Made by a program: the position numbers and the translations under genes
The notes under the pieces: model-generated
Seen by the model: the letters and a program-made list of their open reading frames with translations, nothing else
Database searches by the model: none
What the model was told of the DNA's origin: nothing
Shown here: positions 35,673-43,963 of the stretch, one piece after another
Layout: every line of letters begins with the position of its first letter
Position numbering within the stretch: the stretch's first letter is position 1
Source: Fluviicola sp. XM-24bin1
Lineage (GTDB): Bacteria; Bacteroidota; Bacteroidia; Flavobacteriales_D; Crocinitomicaceae
DNA length: 64,000 nucleotides
NCBI GenBank assembly: GCA_003149635.1
Contig: QCWI01000003.1
Location: forward strand, 124,001-188,000
Direction: 5' to 3'

Positions 35673-36596
35673 CTATTTCGTTAGGAAAAGGATAATTGGA
35701 ATGATGGCGAATCCAAGAGGGACTAACACCGAGAATACTTTACCGAAACCGTCAAGAAGCTTCGTGTATTTCTCGTTTTTAAATCCAAGTGTTTGGAATG
35801 CTGAAGCGAATCCGTGCCACAAGTGGAATGCAAGCACAACCATCGCAAGTACGTAAAGTAAAACTGCCACTATAGCGTACTCGTTTGCTGGTAACCCAGC
35901 TTTATCTTCTTTGTCGTGACCAAAGAAAGCCAATGTGATGGAATGCAAATCTTTATACCCTTCTGCAATTTTCTTCTTTTGACCATCAACGTAGAATTCC
36001 GTCTGATTCTTTATCACAACGTCAGATTTTCCTGTAAGCGAATCTTTCTCAACAGCGCTCACCGGGACATGATTTCTAAAGTTGTTTATCGTTACACCAT
36101 TGTTGTGTGTAGTGTAATAGTCGAAATCAACCGATTCTCCTGATGGCGATTCAAAGACGTACGTCATTTTTTCCAAAGGAATGTCTTCTTGGAAGTGCAT
36201 TACTGCCCAGAAGTTAGCCATGTGCATGATAATGAATATCAAAATGGCAGAACCTAAAATTGCCATGTATCTCGAAGGCAACTTTGAATTACGCTCTGGC
36301 TTGTTGTAAGCATATTTGATTGGACGTGCCTTCTTGTTTTGGATAGTTAACACCAATCCATCCACTGCGTGGAATAAGATAGAGAAGTACGTTAAGTACG
36401 AAAGAATCTTGATGAATGGATTGTGGGTCATGAAGTACGCATACTCGTTAAACGCACGTTGTCCATCATCGCCCGGAATTAACAGCTGTAAGTTTCCGAG
36501 AAGGTGCCCAACAAGAAAGAGGCATAAGAACAGTCCCGTAAGGGCCATCCACCACTTTTTTGCTATGGAAGATTTGAGAATCGCTGATTTGCTCAT
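35673..36596 (-). CDS. sdhC: Succinate dehydrogenase cytochrome b subunit
   Basis: 307 residues with five membrane helices and His ligands for heme b spread over them (FLVGHLLGN, SILFHAVDG, FIIMHMANF, AFHLWHGFAS). Between helices 3 and 4 is an insert of about 105 residues (EKMTYVFESPSGESVDF to FFGHDKEDK), longer than the ~230-residue proteins of the family. Anchors SdhAB and contains the quinone site. First gene of the operon, with a TAnnTTTG element 36 nt upstream. Confidence 0.92.
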   Translation of the reverse strand: MSKSAILKSSIAKKWWMALTGLFLCLFLVGHLLGNLQLLIPGDDGQRAFNEYAYFMTHNPFIKILSYLTYFSILFHAVDGLVLTIQNKKARPIKYAYNKPERNSKLPSRYMAILGSAILIFIIMHMANFWAVMHFQEDIPLEKMTYVFESPSGESVDFDYYTTHNNGVTINNFRNHVPVSAVEKDSLTGKSDVVIKNQTEFYVDGQKKKIAEGYKDLHSITLAFFGHDKEDKAGLPANEYAIVAVLLYVLAMVVLAFHLWHGFASAFQTLGFKNEKYTKLLDGFGKVFSVLVPLGFAIIPIILFLTK

Positions 36597-36631
36597 TTTA
36601 CCGATTTATTCTTAAAAAATTGTGTCGCCTA

Positions 36632-36639
36632 CAAATTTA
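36632..36639 (-). promoter_or_regulatory. sdhC promoter -7 element
   Basis: Minus strand TAAATTTG, exact TAnnTTTG, 36 nt upstream of the sdhC ATG. The -33 element is unclear. Confidence 0.45.
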
Positions 36640-36763
36640 ACAGTTCGTTGACTTTGTTTGGAAATAAGCCCTTATTTAGATTCTGTTTAAATAAGAAGGT
36701 CAAACGTGTAACAAAACCTCTGAGAAAACGTTATGCGTGCAGAACTGTTTTAAATCTCCTGTT

Positions 36764-37105
36764 ATGAATCATTTGTTGTTCTTGGCGCTTTTCGGTGCAG
36801 CTTTCTCCAGCTACGCACAATCTTCTGACAATGAAATACTTCGGGTTGCTGAGGTTCGCGCAGATTGCGTGGAAAGATCCCTTTGTAAGGTCGAAGTTTA
36901 CCCCAATCCTTCCAAAGGCCCTGTGCATGTAGACGCACCAAAAGGAGCCACTTGTATGGTGTATTCCACTGCTGGAACCTACGTAGGAACGTGGGAAGTT
37001 GGTGAAGGTGGCCTTGATTTGGTAGACCTTTCGACTGGAATTTTTATCGCCGCCGTAAGTTATAATGGTATCAAACGCACTTCGCGTATTGTCATTCTTG
37101 ATTAG
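36764..37105 (+). CDS. Minimal secreted protein made mostly of a T9SS tail
   Basis: 113 residues starting at ATG 36764 (an in-frame GTG at 36737 would put a polar leader before the signal peptide). Signal peptide MNHLLFLALFGAAFSSYAQ, about 20 residues with Cys pairs (ADCVERSLC), then a T9SS type A-like sorting domain filling the rest (VEVYPNPSKGPVHVDAP, VYSTAGTYVGTW, LSTGIFIAAVSYNG, RIVILD). It has no cargo domain of its own. No function assigned. Confidence 0.75.
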   Translation: MNHLLFLALFGAAFSSYAQSSDNEILRVAEVRADCVERSLCKVEVYPNPSKGPVHVDAPKGATCMVYSTAGTYVGTWEVGEGGLDLVDLSTGIFIAAVSYNGIKRTSRIVILD

Positions 37106-37156
37106 AAATTGAGAAAAATCATTTTTTACTGATTGATAGCGTCGTACATTCGATGT

Positions 37157-38089
37157 ATGACGAAAACTGTTACCGTTATTGGATTGGGAAATGTAGGCCG
37201 GGTGCTCGTGCACTTGCTGTTAGGCTCCAATCATTCCCTGCGTTTGAATATTTTGGATCCGGCCGACTGGCTTTCGGGAGCTTTTCTGGATATTGAACAT
37301 GCGCTTGGAATGCAACCAAACAAACGCGTTCATTTTAATGATCAGCAGCTTTTTGAGGCGTCAGACTTTGTCTTTTTCACGGCCGGATTTCCAAGTAAAC
37401 ATGGAGCATCACGACTCACGACGGTTCGTGATAATACCCAACTAGTGAAAGAGATCTTCTTCGAAAAGGAACTCAATCCGAAGATGCATATTGTGGCCAT
37501 CACGAACCCTGTAGATGTTATTACGGCGGCACTTTTGAAGTATTCGGGATTGCCTTCAAATCAGGTGATTGGTACGGGAACGTATTTGGATTCACAGCGA
37601 TTTTCCTATCATTTGGCGCAATTGGCCCAGGTCGATTATCGGGAGGTGAAAGCTCTAATCCTTGGCGAACATGGGGAATCATGTGCACCGATTTTATCGA
37701 AGAGTTTGTATCAACACCAACCGATCTTAGAATCGAAGTTATTTACTCCGGAACTTACAGACAAAGCTTTGTATCAAACGCATCATGCCGCTTTCGAGAT
37801 TCGAAAAACCGAACCCGGAACCTCAACGGCCGTTTCACATTGTGCGATGCGGATCATGGAATTTTTGATGGATGAAGAGGAAAATCAACTTCCGGTATCC
37901 GTATTGTTGACGGATGCTTGGAAGAATCAACTGGAACTGAAACATCCCATTTGTATGAGTATTCCTGCGGTGCTTTCTTCGAAAGGATTGCAAATTCCAG
38001 AGCCTATTCAGCTAAAAAATGGAGAGTTGAGCGCTTTGAAACGATCGGCGCAAATGTTGTTGGAGTATCAAGGGTTTCTAGAGGGATAG
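37157..38089 (+). CDS. L-lactate/malate dehydrogenase family protein
   Basis: 310 residues of the NAD-dependent 2-hydroxyacid dehydrogenase fold: GLGNVGRVL for NAD, VAITNPVDVIT, GTGTYLDSQRF (substrate-binding Arg) and LGEHGES with the catalytic His. In the specificity loop the residue before the KxG motif is Ser (FPSKHGASR), where LDH has Gln and MDH has Arg, so the substrate is uncertain. I start at ATG 37157 (MTKTVTVIGLGNVG). Monocistronic, convergent with ldcA. Confidence 0.85.
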   Translation: MTKTVTVIGLGNVGRVLVHLLLGSNHSLRLNILDPADWLSGAFLDIEHALGMQPNKRVHFNDQQLFEASDFVFFTAGFPSKHGASRLTTVRDNTQLVKEIFFEKELNPKMHIVAITNPVDVITAALLKYSGLPSNQVIGTGTYLDSQRFSYHLAQLAQVDYREVKALILGEHGESCAPILSKSLYQHQPILESKLFTPELTDKALYQTHHAAFEIRKTEPGTSTAVSHCAMRIMEFLMDEEENQLPVSVLLTDAWKNQLELKHPICMSIPAVLSSKGLQIPEPIQLKNGELSALKRSAQMLLEYQGFLEG

Positions 38090-38120
38090 TTTTACCGCAA
38101 AGGCGCAAGGGGCGCAAAGA
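38090..38120. repeat. ACCGCAAAGGCGCAAGG dispersed repeat
   Basis: The unit TTTTACCGCAAAGGCGCAAG resembles TTTTACCACAAAGGCAGGAA at 55324-55355 (reverse strand). Repeats of this type are widespread in Bacteroidetes intergenic DNA. It immediately follows the LDH-like gene. Confidence 0.55.
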
Positions 38121-38177
38121 AAGCTTGATTTGGTATTGACTACTCGCGGCACGCGTAGTATGTAAGACAAAATGTTT

Positions 38178-39074
38178 CTAGAATTTTAATACAGTCCCAT
38201 GAGAGTGAATGGAGAGCTTAACGGTTGCTCCGAAAACCAAAGCGCGATTATCATCAATGTGCCCCGCTGGGAAATCAAAGGTAACGGGAATATTGAGGTC
38301 TTTTGTGTGCGTCAGGATGATTTCCTCAAGCGTTGATCCGTAGGGAATTTCTGAATCTTTCATCGATGTCATTCCACCTACAACAAGCCCTTTGATTTGA
38401 TTTAGAATTCCGGCCTTTTTCAAACTATAGAACATGCGATCGATGCTATATAGCGGTTCTCCAATTTCTTCGATAAACAAAATACTATTTGAAAAGTCCG
38501 GTTGGTCATTGGTTCCAATAAGACTGGCAATAATAGCGAGGTTGCCACCCATTAAAATACCTTCCGAACTTCCCGAAATGTTTTGCGCCGAGCCCGGAGC
38601 TTGAATGGAGTAGGGTTTACCTTCCAGGGCAGACAGTAACGTAGTAAAAGCGGCTTCGGAATGATCGCCGAAGTTCAAAGGCATTGTGCCGTGAATACTG
38701 GCAATTCCCTTGTTTTGAAGATGCTGATGGAGCACCGTTACATCACTGAATCCGATGATCCACTTCGGCTTTTCGTTAAAGGCTGACCAATCGATTAAAT
38801 CGACCAACTGCACACATCCATAGCCACCGCGAGCGCACAAAATTGCATCTACTTCAGGATTATCCAATGCGGATTGCAGATCCTTTAAGCGTTCGTCCAA
38901 AGTACCCGAAAAGTAATGGTGGCCTCCCAAGCAATGTTCGCTGATACTTATCTCAAACCCTTCATTTTCTAGAATTTCCTTCGTTTGATGCACGTGCGAA
39001 GCATCGATTCGTTTTGCCGGAGCCACGATTTGAATATGATCGCCTTTTTGAAGTGGGGTGGGAACACGCATCAT
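38178..39074 (-). CDS. ldcA: LD-carboxypeptidase, MEROPS S66
   Basis: 298 residues trimming tetrapeptide stems of peptidoglycan to tripeptides during recycling. The catalytic triad is visible: Ser in IIGFSDVTVL (about 115), Glu in FIEEIGEPLY (about 213) and His in PAGHIDDN (about 282). GDHIQIVAPAKRID is the family N-terminus. Two adjacent ATG codons (39074 and 39071) can serve as start. Divergent from tadA across 47 bp. Confidence 0.93.
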   Translation of the reverse strand: MMRVPTPLQKGDHIQIVAPAKRIDASHVHQTKEILENEGFEISISEHCLGGHHYFSGTLDERLKDLQSALDNPEVDAILCARGGYGCVQLVDLIDWSAFNEKPKWIIGFSDVTVLHQHLQNKGIASIHGTMPLNFGDHSEAAFTTLLSALEGKPYSIQAPGSAQNISGSSEGILMGGNLAIIASLIGTNDQPDFSNSILFIEEIGEPLYSIDRMFYSLKKAGILNQIKGLVVGGMTSMKDSEIPYGSTLEEIILTHTKDLNIPVTFDFPAGHIDDNRALVFGATVKLSIHSHGTVLKF

Positions 39075-39079
39075 GGAAG

Positions 39080-39113
39080 CAAATGTAGTAGAATTGACTA
39101 ATTTCGGAACAAA
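39080..39113 (-). promoter_or_regulatory. ldcA promoter overlapping the divergent tadA promoter
   Basis: Minus strand TTTG (39110-39113), then TACATTTG (39080-39087), exact TAnnTTTG, spacing 22. It ends 5 nt before the ldcA ATG, implying a leaderless or nearly leaderless message. On the plus strand TAATTTCG (39099-39106) may serve tadA. Confidence 0.45.
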
Positions 39114-39121
39114 TCCGCATT

Positions 39122-39562
39122 ATGATCGATCCGTTTGACGACAACTATTTCATGAAGCAAGCCTATCTAGAGGCAGAAAAAGCCTATGAACTGGGAGAGG
39201 TTCCAGTAGGTGCGGTTGTTGTGGCGAATCAACGGGTAATTGCCAGAGCGCACAATTTAACCGAGCAATTGAATGACGTTACTGCACATGCGGAAATGCA
39301 AGCAATTACTGCTGCTGCAGGATTTTTAGGAGGAAAGTACCTGAAAGGATGTACACTTTATGTGACCTTGGAGCCCTGCGTTATGTGCGGCGGAGCCTTG
39401 TATTGGTCGCAATTGGATAAAATCGTATTTGGAGCCAGCGATGAGAAGCGTGGAGCGAGCAGTGTTGGTGATCTCTACCATCCTAAAACAGAGATTGTCC
39501 AAGGCATTATGGAGAATGAATGTCAGGCAATTATGCAAGAGTTTTTCAGATCGAAAAGGTAA
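39122..39562 (+). CDS. tadA: tRNA adenosine-34 deaminase
   Basis: 146-residue zinc deaminase making inosine at the wobble base of tRNA-Arg. Zinc-binding motifs HAEMQAI and PCVMCGGAL, with the proton-shuttling Glu, and the N-terminal GEVPVGAVVV are intact. The 47-bp divergent promoter region is shared with ldcA. Confidence 0.95.
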   Translation: MIDPFDDNYFMKQAYLEAEKAYELGEVPVGAVVVANQRVIARAHNLTEQLNDVTAHAEMQAITAAAGFLGGKYLKGCTLYVTLEPCVMCGGALYWSQLDKIVFGASDEKRGASSVGDLYHPKTEIVQGIMENECQAIMQEFFRSKR

Positions 39563-39633
39563 ATTTCACACTTAGTTAATTTTTGGAAATACGCTTAAAA
39601 CGTTCTACATTAGAGAACACCAAAAATGAAACT

Positions 39634-39690
39634 ATGACAAAACTACTACTACGACATTCTTCAACCGCGCTTGTGCCACTTACTAACTAA
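39634..39690 (+). other. Leader region with an 18-codon reading frame upstream of the adhesin
   Basis: The 227-bp gap before the T9SS gene has a TTTG / TACATTAG promoter-like pair near 39582-39614, the triplet MKL-stop at 39626, then an 18-codon frame (MTKLLLRHSSTALVPLTN) with three consecutive CTA codons. A partial inverted repeat TTCTTTCTA / TAGGAAAGAA follows at about 39714-39762. This could be a regulatory leader, but there is no firm proof of translation. Confidence 0.3.
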
Positions 39691-39789
39691 GCGCAGCCAA
39701 ATACTAAACAAATTCTTTCTATCGGATATCTCGCCTGTACTTTCATAGGCTAGGAAAGAACTATTTAAGAACTTCTAAACTGCAACGAT

Positions 39790-41670
39790 TTGAAAAAAAT
39801 TACGATACTACTTGCTGGACTCCTTCTGGGATCCTTCAGCTTTTCTCAAATCACTCTTTTCTCTGATGACTTTGAATCTGGGAGTGGACAGTGGACACTG
39901 AATTCGTCGGGATCGGGTGCAAATAACTGGGTAGTGAACAACAATTACCTCGGTTTCGCAGGTTTGATTCCAGATACACCGCCTCAACCGGGAGGAATTA
40001 CCAACTCGCCACAGTCGTTCTACATGCACATCACAAACACTACAGTTTGTGGTGGTCTTGCTACGTGTAATGCGAACTATGAAGCGGGAGCAACATCGGA
40101 TTGGTACACGCAAATTACAACACCCATTGATGCGTCAACGGCAACCAACGTTACGCTTTCATTCTGGTACTTATGTCAAGGGTTAACGAACGTGGCCTTC
40201 GGAACCTTGGAGTATTCCGTAAACGGAGGTACTTCATGGACACCGACAGGAACCGTATATCAAAACACAGGTGCCTGGACGCAAGAAACAGTTTCCTTAC
40301 CAGCTTGGGATAACGTTGCAGCTTTGTCTTTCCGATTCCGTTGGGAAAATACTTCTTCTGGTGCGGGAACGGACCCATCTTTTTCTATTGATCAAATCCT
40401 AATACAAGGAACAACTGGTGGAGGAGGATCTAACTCTATCACGACAGGAACGTCTTTAACGCCGGCAGCTTGGTGTGAAGGAAGTACAACGACAATTAAT
40501 GTTGATTTCACTTCTACAGGAACCTTCAATGGAGGAAATATCTATTCTGCTGAACTTTCAGATGCAACGGGATCTTTTGCAGCACCTACGGTTGTAGGAA
40601 CATTGGCTTCTACGGCAAACTCAGGAACAATCACTGCAATTATTCCGGGAGCAACGCCAGCAGGAACAGGATATCGAATTCGCGTAGTATCGGATAATCC
40701 AGCAACTGTTGGATCAGATAACGGATCAGATCTTACCATTGAAACATTGCCAACGGTTACAATGCAACAGTTTTCAGATGTTTGTGTTTCTTCAGCTTCG
40801 TTTGCATTGACAGGAGGAAGTCCATCTGGAGGTACTTATTCTGGAACCGGAGTATCAGGAGGAAACTTTGACCCGGCTGCAGCTGGAGTTGGAACGCACA
40901 CGATCACGTACACATACACTACAGGTACAGGGTGTACAAACATAGCAACAGAGACTATTACTGTTACCTCCGGAATTACGGTGACGCAAGCTCCATTCTC
41001 AAATGTATGTTCTACAGGGGGAGTTGTGACACTTGTAGGAGGTTCACCAGCAGGAGGAACGTATTCAGGAACCGGTGTGACAGGAATTCAGTTTGATCCA
41101 TCTGTTTCAGGATTGGGATCGTTCCCATTGACTTACACGTACACGGATGTAAATGGATGTTCTGGTTCTGCAACTGAAACGATTACAGTTATTGAAGGGC
41201 CAGGAGTTACCTTAGACCTGTTCAGCAATGTTTGTGATACGGATCCATTCTTTACACTTACAGGAGGAACTCCATCGAACGGAACATACAGTGGGCCGGG
41301 CGTTACAGGAGGTGTGTTTGACCCAGCAACAGCAGGGGTTGGAACGCATACCATTACATACACATTCACTGATGGTAACGGATGTGACGGAACCGCAAAC
41401 CAAACGATTACCGTAGACGATTGTGCTAGTTTGGACGAAGAAAACTTGATCGCATTCACGATATCTCCGAACCCAACGAATAACACGTTCCAAATCGTGA
41501 GTCAAGTGACAATCGATCACGTGATGCTTTTAGATATGAGCGGACGCGTAATCAAAGAATTTAATGGAAGCACTACTAACTATTCCATTCAGGAGCTACC
41601 TTCAGGCGTGTACATGGTGCGCGTTGAAGCCGAAGGATTGATGCAAGATCAGCGCTTGATCAAGCAATAA
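39790..41670 (+). CDS. T9SS-exported adhesin-like protein with three Gly/Thr-rich repeats
   Basis: 626 residues. Signal peptide (MKKITILLAGLLLGSFSFSQ), a jelly-roll domain (about 22-208, ending in DPSFSIDQILI), a Ser/Thr-rich beta module (215-318), then three about-78-residue repeats containing TGGSPSGGTYSGTGVSGG and GTHTITYTYT with a Cys pair each, and a T9SS sorting domain (FTISPNPTNNTFQIVS). The repeats look like Ig-like surface domains. A related single repeat occurs in the protein at 62098-63741. Confidence 0.88.
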   Translation: MKKITILLAGLLLGSFSFSQITLFSDDFESGSGQWTLNSSGSGANNWVVNNNYLGFAGLIPDTPPQPGGITNSPQSFYMHITNTTVCGGLATCNANYEAGATSDWYTQITTPIDASTATNVTLSFWYLCQGLTNVAFGTLEYSVNGGTSWTPTGTVYQNTGAWTQETVSLPAWDNVAALSFRFRWENTSSGAGTDPSFSIDQILIQGTTGGGGSNSITTGTSLTPAAWCEGSTTTINVDFTSTGTFNGGNIYSAELSDATGSFAAPTVVGTLASTANSGTITAIIPGATPAGTGYRIRVVSDNPATVGSDNGSDLTIETLPTVTMQQFSDVCVSSASFALTGGSPSGGTYSGTGVSGGNFDPAAAGVGTHTITYTYTTGTGCTNIATETITVTSGITVTQAPFSNVCSTGGVVTLVGGSPAGGTYSGTGVTGIQFDPSVSGLGSFPLTYTYTDVNGCSGSATETITVIEGPGVTLDLFSNVCDTDPFFTLTGGTPSNGTYSGPGVTGGVFDPATAGVGTHTITYTFTDGNGCDGTANQTITVDDCASLDEENLIAFTISPNPTNNTFQIVSQVTIDHVMLLDMSGRVIKEFNGSTTNYSIQELPSGVYMVRVEAEGLMQDQRLIKQ

Positions 41671-41688
41671 TCACTGTAGCGTATAAAA

Positions 41689-41722
41689 CTAAGAGGCCGT
41701 CCAGTTTGGGCGGTCTTTTTTG
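41689..41722 (+). terminator. Terminator of the adhesin gene
   Basis: GAGGCCGTCC pairs with GGGCGGTCT around AGTTT, then T-run. It overlaps the mnmE promoter -33 element. Confidence 0.8.
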
Positions 41723-41735
41723 TTTCCTAATTTTG
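41705..41735 (+). promoter_or_regulatory. mnmE promoter, near-leaderless
   Basis: TTTG (41705-41708), 19-nt spacer, then TAATTTTG (41728-41735): the ideal Bacteroidetes promoter. The ATG is 4 nt later. Confidence 0.7.
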
Positions 41736-41739
41736 CGTC

Positions 41740-43086
41740 ATGATCAACGACACAATATGTGCTTTAGCGACGCCCAATGGTATTGGAGCGATTGGTGTAA
41801 TTCGTGTATCAGGAGTTGATGCAAAAGCGATTACATCTAAAGTGTTTTCCAAATCATTGGAGGGTAAGGTTTCGCATACGTCTCATTTCGGAACGATCAA
41901 AAATGAGGAAGGTGCTATTGTGGATGAGGTGTTGGTTACGGTTTTTGACACTGGAAAAAGCTTTACAGGCGAAGAAAGCGTTGAGATTGGTTGTCACGGA
42001 TCGCCTTACATCCAACAGCAAATTATTCAACTGCTATTGAGTGCGGGTTGCCGAATAGCGCAACCGGGGGAATTCACACAGCGTGCCTTTCTAAATGGTC
42101 AGATGGATCTCTCTCAGGCGGAAGCTGTGGCCGATTTGATTGCTGCTCAATCGCGTGGAGCACACAATATTGCCATTAAACAACTGCGCGGTAACTTCTC
42201 CAACAAACTCAAAGAGTTGCGCGAAAAACTGATTCATTTTGCATCCCTAGTTGAACTCGAGCTAGATTTTGCAGAAGAAGACGTCGAATTCGCAGACCGT
42301 ACGGAATTGAAAGCCTTGGTAGCAGATGTCTTGGCGTACATCAAACGATTGGCACAATCCTTCGAACTAGGAAATGCCATCAAAAATGGAGTTCCCGTGG
42401 CTATTGTCGGAGCGCCGAACACCGGAAAAAGTACCTTGCTGAATCAATTGCTGGAGGATGACCGTGCCATTGTATCGAACATTGCCGGAACTACTCGGGA
42501 CGTCATCGAGGAAACCTTGAACATCGAAGGAATGCTTTTCCGATTGATAGATACGGCAGGAATTCGTGAAAATGCCGAGGAAATCGAAGCGCTGGGAATT
42601 GAGCGGTCTAAGGAGAAAATCAAACAAGCGACCGTCGTATTGTGCATGGCCGATGCAACCGTGGATGGGGAAGTAGAACGTGTTTCGGATTGGGTAAAAG
42701 AGCTAGAAGAGAGCTATCCTGATAAGAAAATCTTACCGATAATCAATAAAGTAGATGTCGCTTCAAACAAACGAAAATGGTTGCAAATTTCAGCCATGGA
42801 AGGAACGGGAATTGAAGCGCTCAAAAAAGAATTGGTGAATGCCGTTCAAGGTGACTTTGATTTGGCAGAAGAAACCATCGTATCCAACGCGCGCCACTAC
42901 GACGCTTTAATGCGTACCTCCGAAGAACTAGAAAAAGCCCTAGAAGGATTAGAAACTGGCATAACAGGAGATTTCGTTGCCATGGACATCCGTCAAGCGA
43001 TGTACGAATTGGGGCAAATTACGGGTGACATCTCTACCGACGATTTGTTGGGGAATATCTTTGCGAAGTTTTGTATCGGCAAATAG
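41740..43086 (+). CDS. mnmE: tRNA modification GTPase MnmE
   Basis: 448 residues. N-terminal formyl-THF-binding domain (about 1-120), helical domain, and inserted Ras-like GTPase with G1 GAPNTGKST, G2 GTTRD, G3 DTAGIRE and G4 NKVD. The C-terminal CIGK motif is intact. Acts with MnmG (encoded at 16.9 kb) to modify U34 of tRNAs. Confidence 0.96.
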   Translation: MINDTICALATPNGIGAIGVIRVSGVDAKAITSKVFSKSLEGKVSHTSHFGTIKNEEGAIVDEVLVTVFDTGKSFTGEESVEIGCHGSPYIQQQIIQLLLSAGCRIAQPGEFTQRAFLNGQMDLSQAEAVADLIAAQSRGAHNIAIKQLRGNFSNKLKELREKLIHFASLVELELDFAEEDVEFADRTELKALVADVLAYIKRLAQSFELGNAIKNGVPVAIVGAPNTGKSTLLNQLLEDDRAIVSNIAGTTRDVIEETLNIEGMLFRLIDTAGIRENAEEIEALGIERSKEKIKQATVVLCMADATVDGEVERVSDWVKELEESYPDKKILPIINKVDVASNKRKWLQISAMEGTGIEALKKELVNAVQGDFDLAEETIVSNARHYDALMRTSEELEKALEGLETGITGDFVAMDIRQAMYELGQITGDISTDDLLGNIFAKFCIGK

Positions 43087-43122
43087 CTCAAAACCCTTGT
43101 AAGAAAAGGTGTTTGGAGGCCT

Positions 43123-43587
43123 TTATCTATTAAGAAGAATTCGTGTCGAGTACTTTATTTCCTCCAGTACAATCTGGCTTTCAATATCACTAATGTTATG
43201 AATCGAAGAAAGTTCGTTTACCAGAAAATTCCTAAACTCCTGAATATTGGAAAATCGAACTTTTGCCAGAAAGTCAAAACTTCCCGAAGTATGATAGAAC
43301 TCCATGACTGCGCTTAGTTTCTCCATTTGTTGTACAAACTCATCGCGCTTTTCTGAATGATGGTCCTTAATCGTGATATTGATGAAAACCGTGATACTTT
43401 TCCCTATCAAATCGGCATCCAACAGCGCAACATACTGTTTAATGATCCCTGAATTTTGAAGCTTTTTGATTCGCTCGTAGATCGGTGTGGTCGTCAACGA
43501 TAAATCTGAAGCCAACTCCTTGGCTGTGACCATAGCATTCTCTTGGAGTTTTTCAAGGATTTGAACATCAATAGCATCTAGTTTCAT
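43123..43587 (-). CDS. Lrp/AsnC-family regulator
   Basis: 154 residues: an N-terminal helix-turn-helix (LDAIDVQILEKLQENAMVTAKELASDLSLTTTPIYERIKKL) and a RAM ligand-binding domain (FINITIKDHH to IVLEEIKYSTRI). Divergent from the polyamine operon across 106 bp, so it may control that operon in response to an amino acid such as arginine (inference). Confidence 0.92.
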   Translation of the reverse strand: MKLDAIDVQILEKLQENAMVTAKELASDLSLTTTPIYERIKKLQNSGIIKQYVALLDADLIGKSITVFINITIKDHHSEKRDEFVQQMEKLSAVMEFYHTSGSFDFLAKVRFSNIQEFRNFLVNELSSIHNISDIESQIVLEEIKYSTRILLNR

Positions 43588-43616
43588 TCAAAATCAATTT
43601 AATACAACCTAATAAT

Positions 43617-43629
43617 AGTAAATATTACT
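43617..43629. promoter_or_regulatory. Palindrome in the Lrp/polyamine divergent promoter region
   Basis: AGTAA-ATA-TTACT is a perfect inverted repeat in a very AT-rich 106-bp region. It is a candidate Lrp operator. Confidence 0.4.
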
Positions 43630-43693
43630 TAAATGATCACTATTTATAGCTATTATCACTTTTAAAGATGAAATTTGAATTAAAAATGTATTC

Positions 43694-43963
43694 ATGAAGA
43701 AAGTCATTAAAGCCTTTAAGAAGCTGAGTAAGAGTGATCAAAGTGAACTATACATGGATTACTCTGAAGGTGAATTGGAGCGCACCGTTTTTCCCTATAA
43801 CGGAGACCTGGAAGAAGGTGTGATCTACAAAACGGAAGAGTGTATTTATCTGGTTCCCATTTCTTCAATTATTGAAGTAAAATCCTCTGTGGGTGAGGAT
43901 TTGGAAGAAGATGAAGATGCAAGTGTTGACGTCGGTGAAGAAGAAATCTCAGATGAAGAATAA
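43694..43963 (+). CDS. Small acidic protein at head of the polyamine operon
   Basis: 89 residues with a basic N-terminus (MKKVIKAFKKLSKSDQ), a beta-rich middle (RTVFPYNGDLEEGVIYKT, CIYLVPISSIIEV) and a strongly acidic tail (about 18 Asp/Glu in the last 25). No family recognised. Its end overlaps the arginine decarboxylase start by 11 nt, so it is translationally linked to the pathway; a role as a regulator of that enzyme is possible but unproven. Confidence 0.7.
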   Translation: MKKVIKAFKKLSKSDQSELYMDYSEGELERTVFPYNGDLEEGVIYKTEECIYLVPISSIIEVKSSVGEDLEEDEDASVDVGEEEISDEE

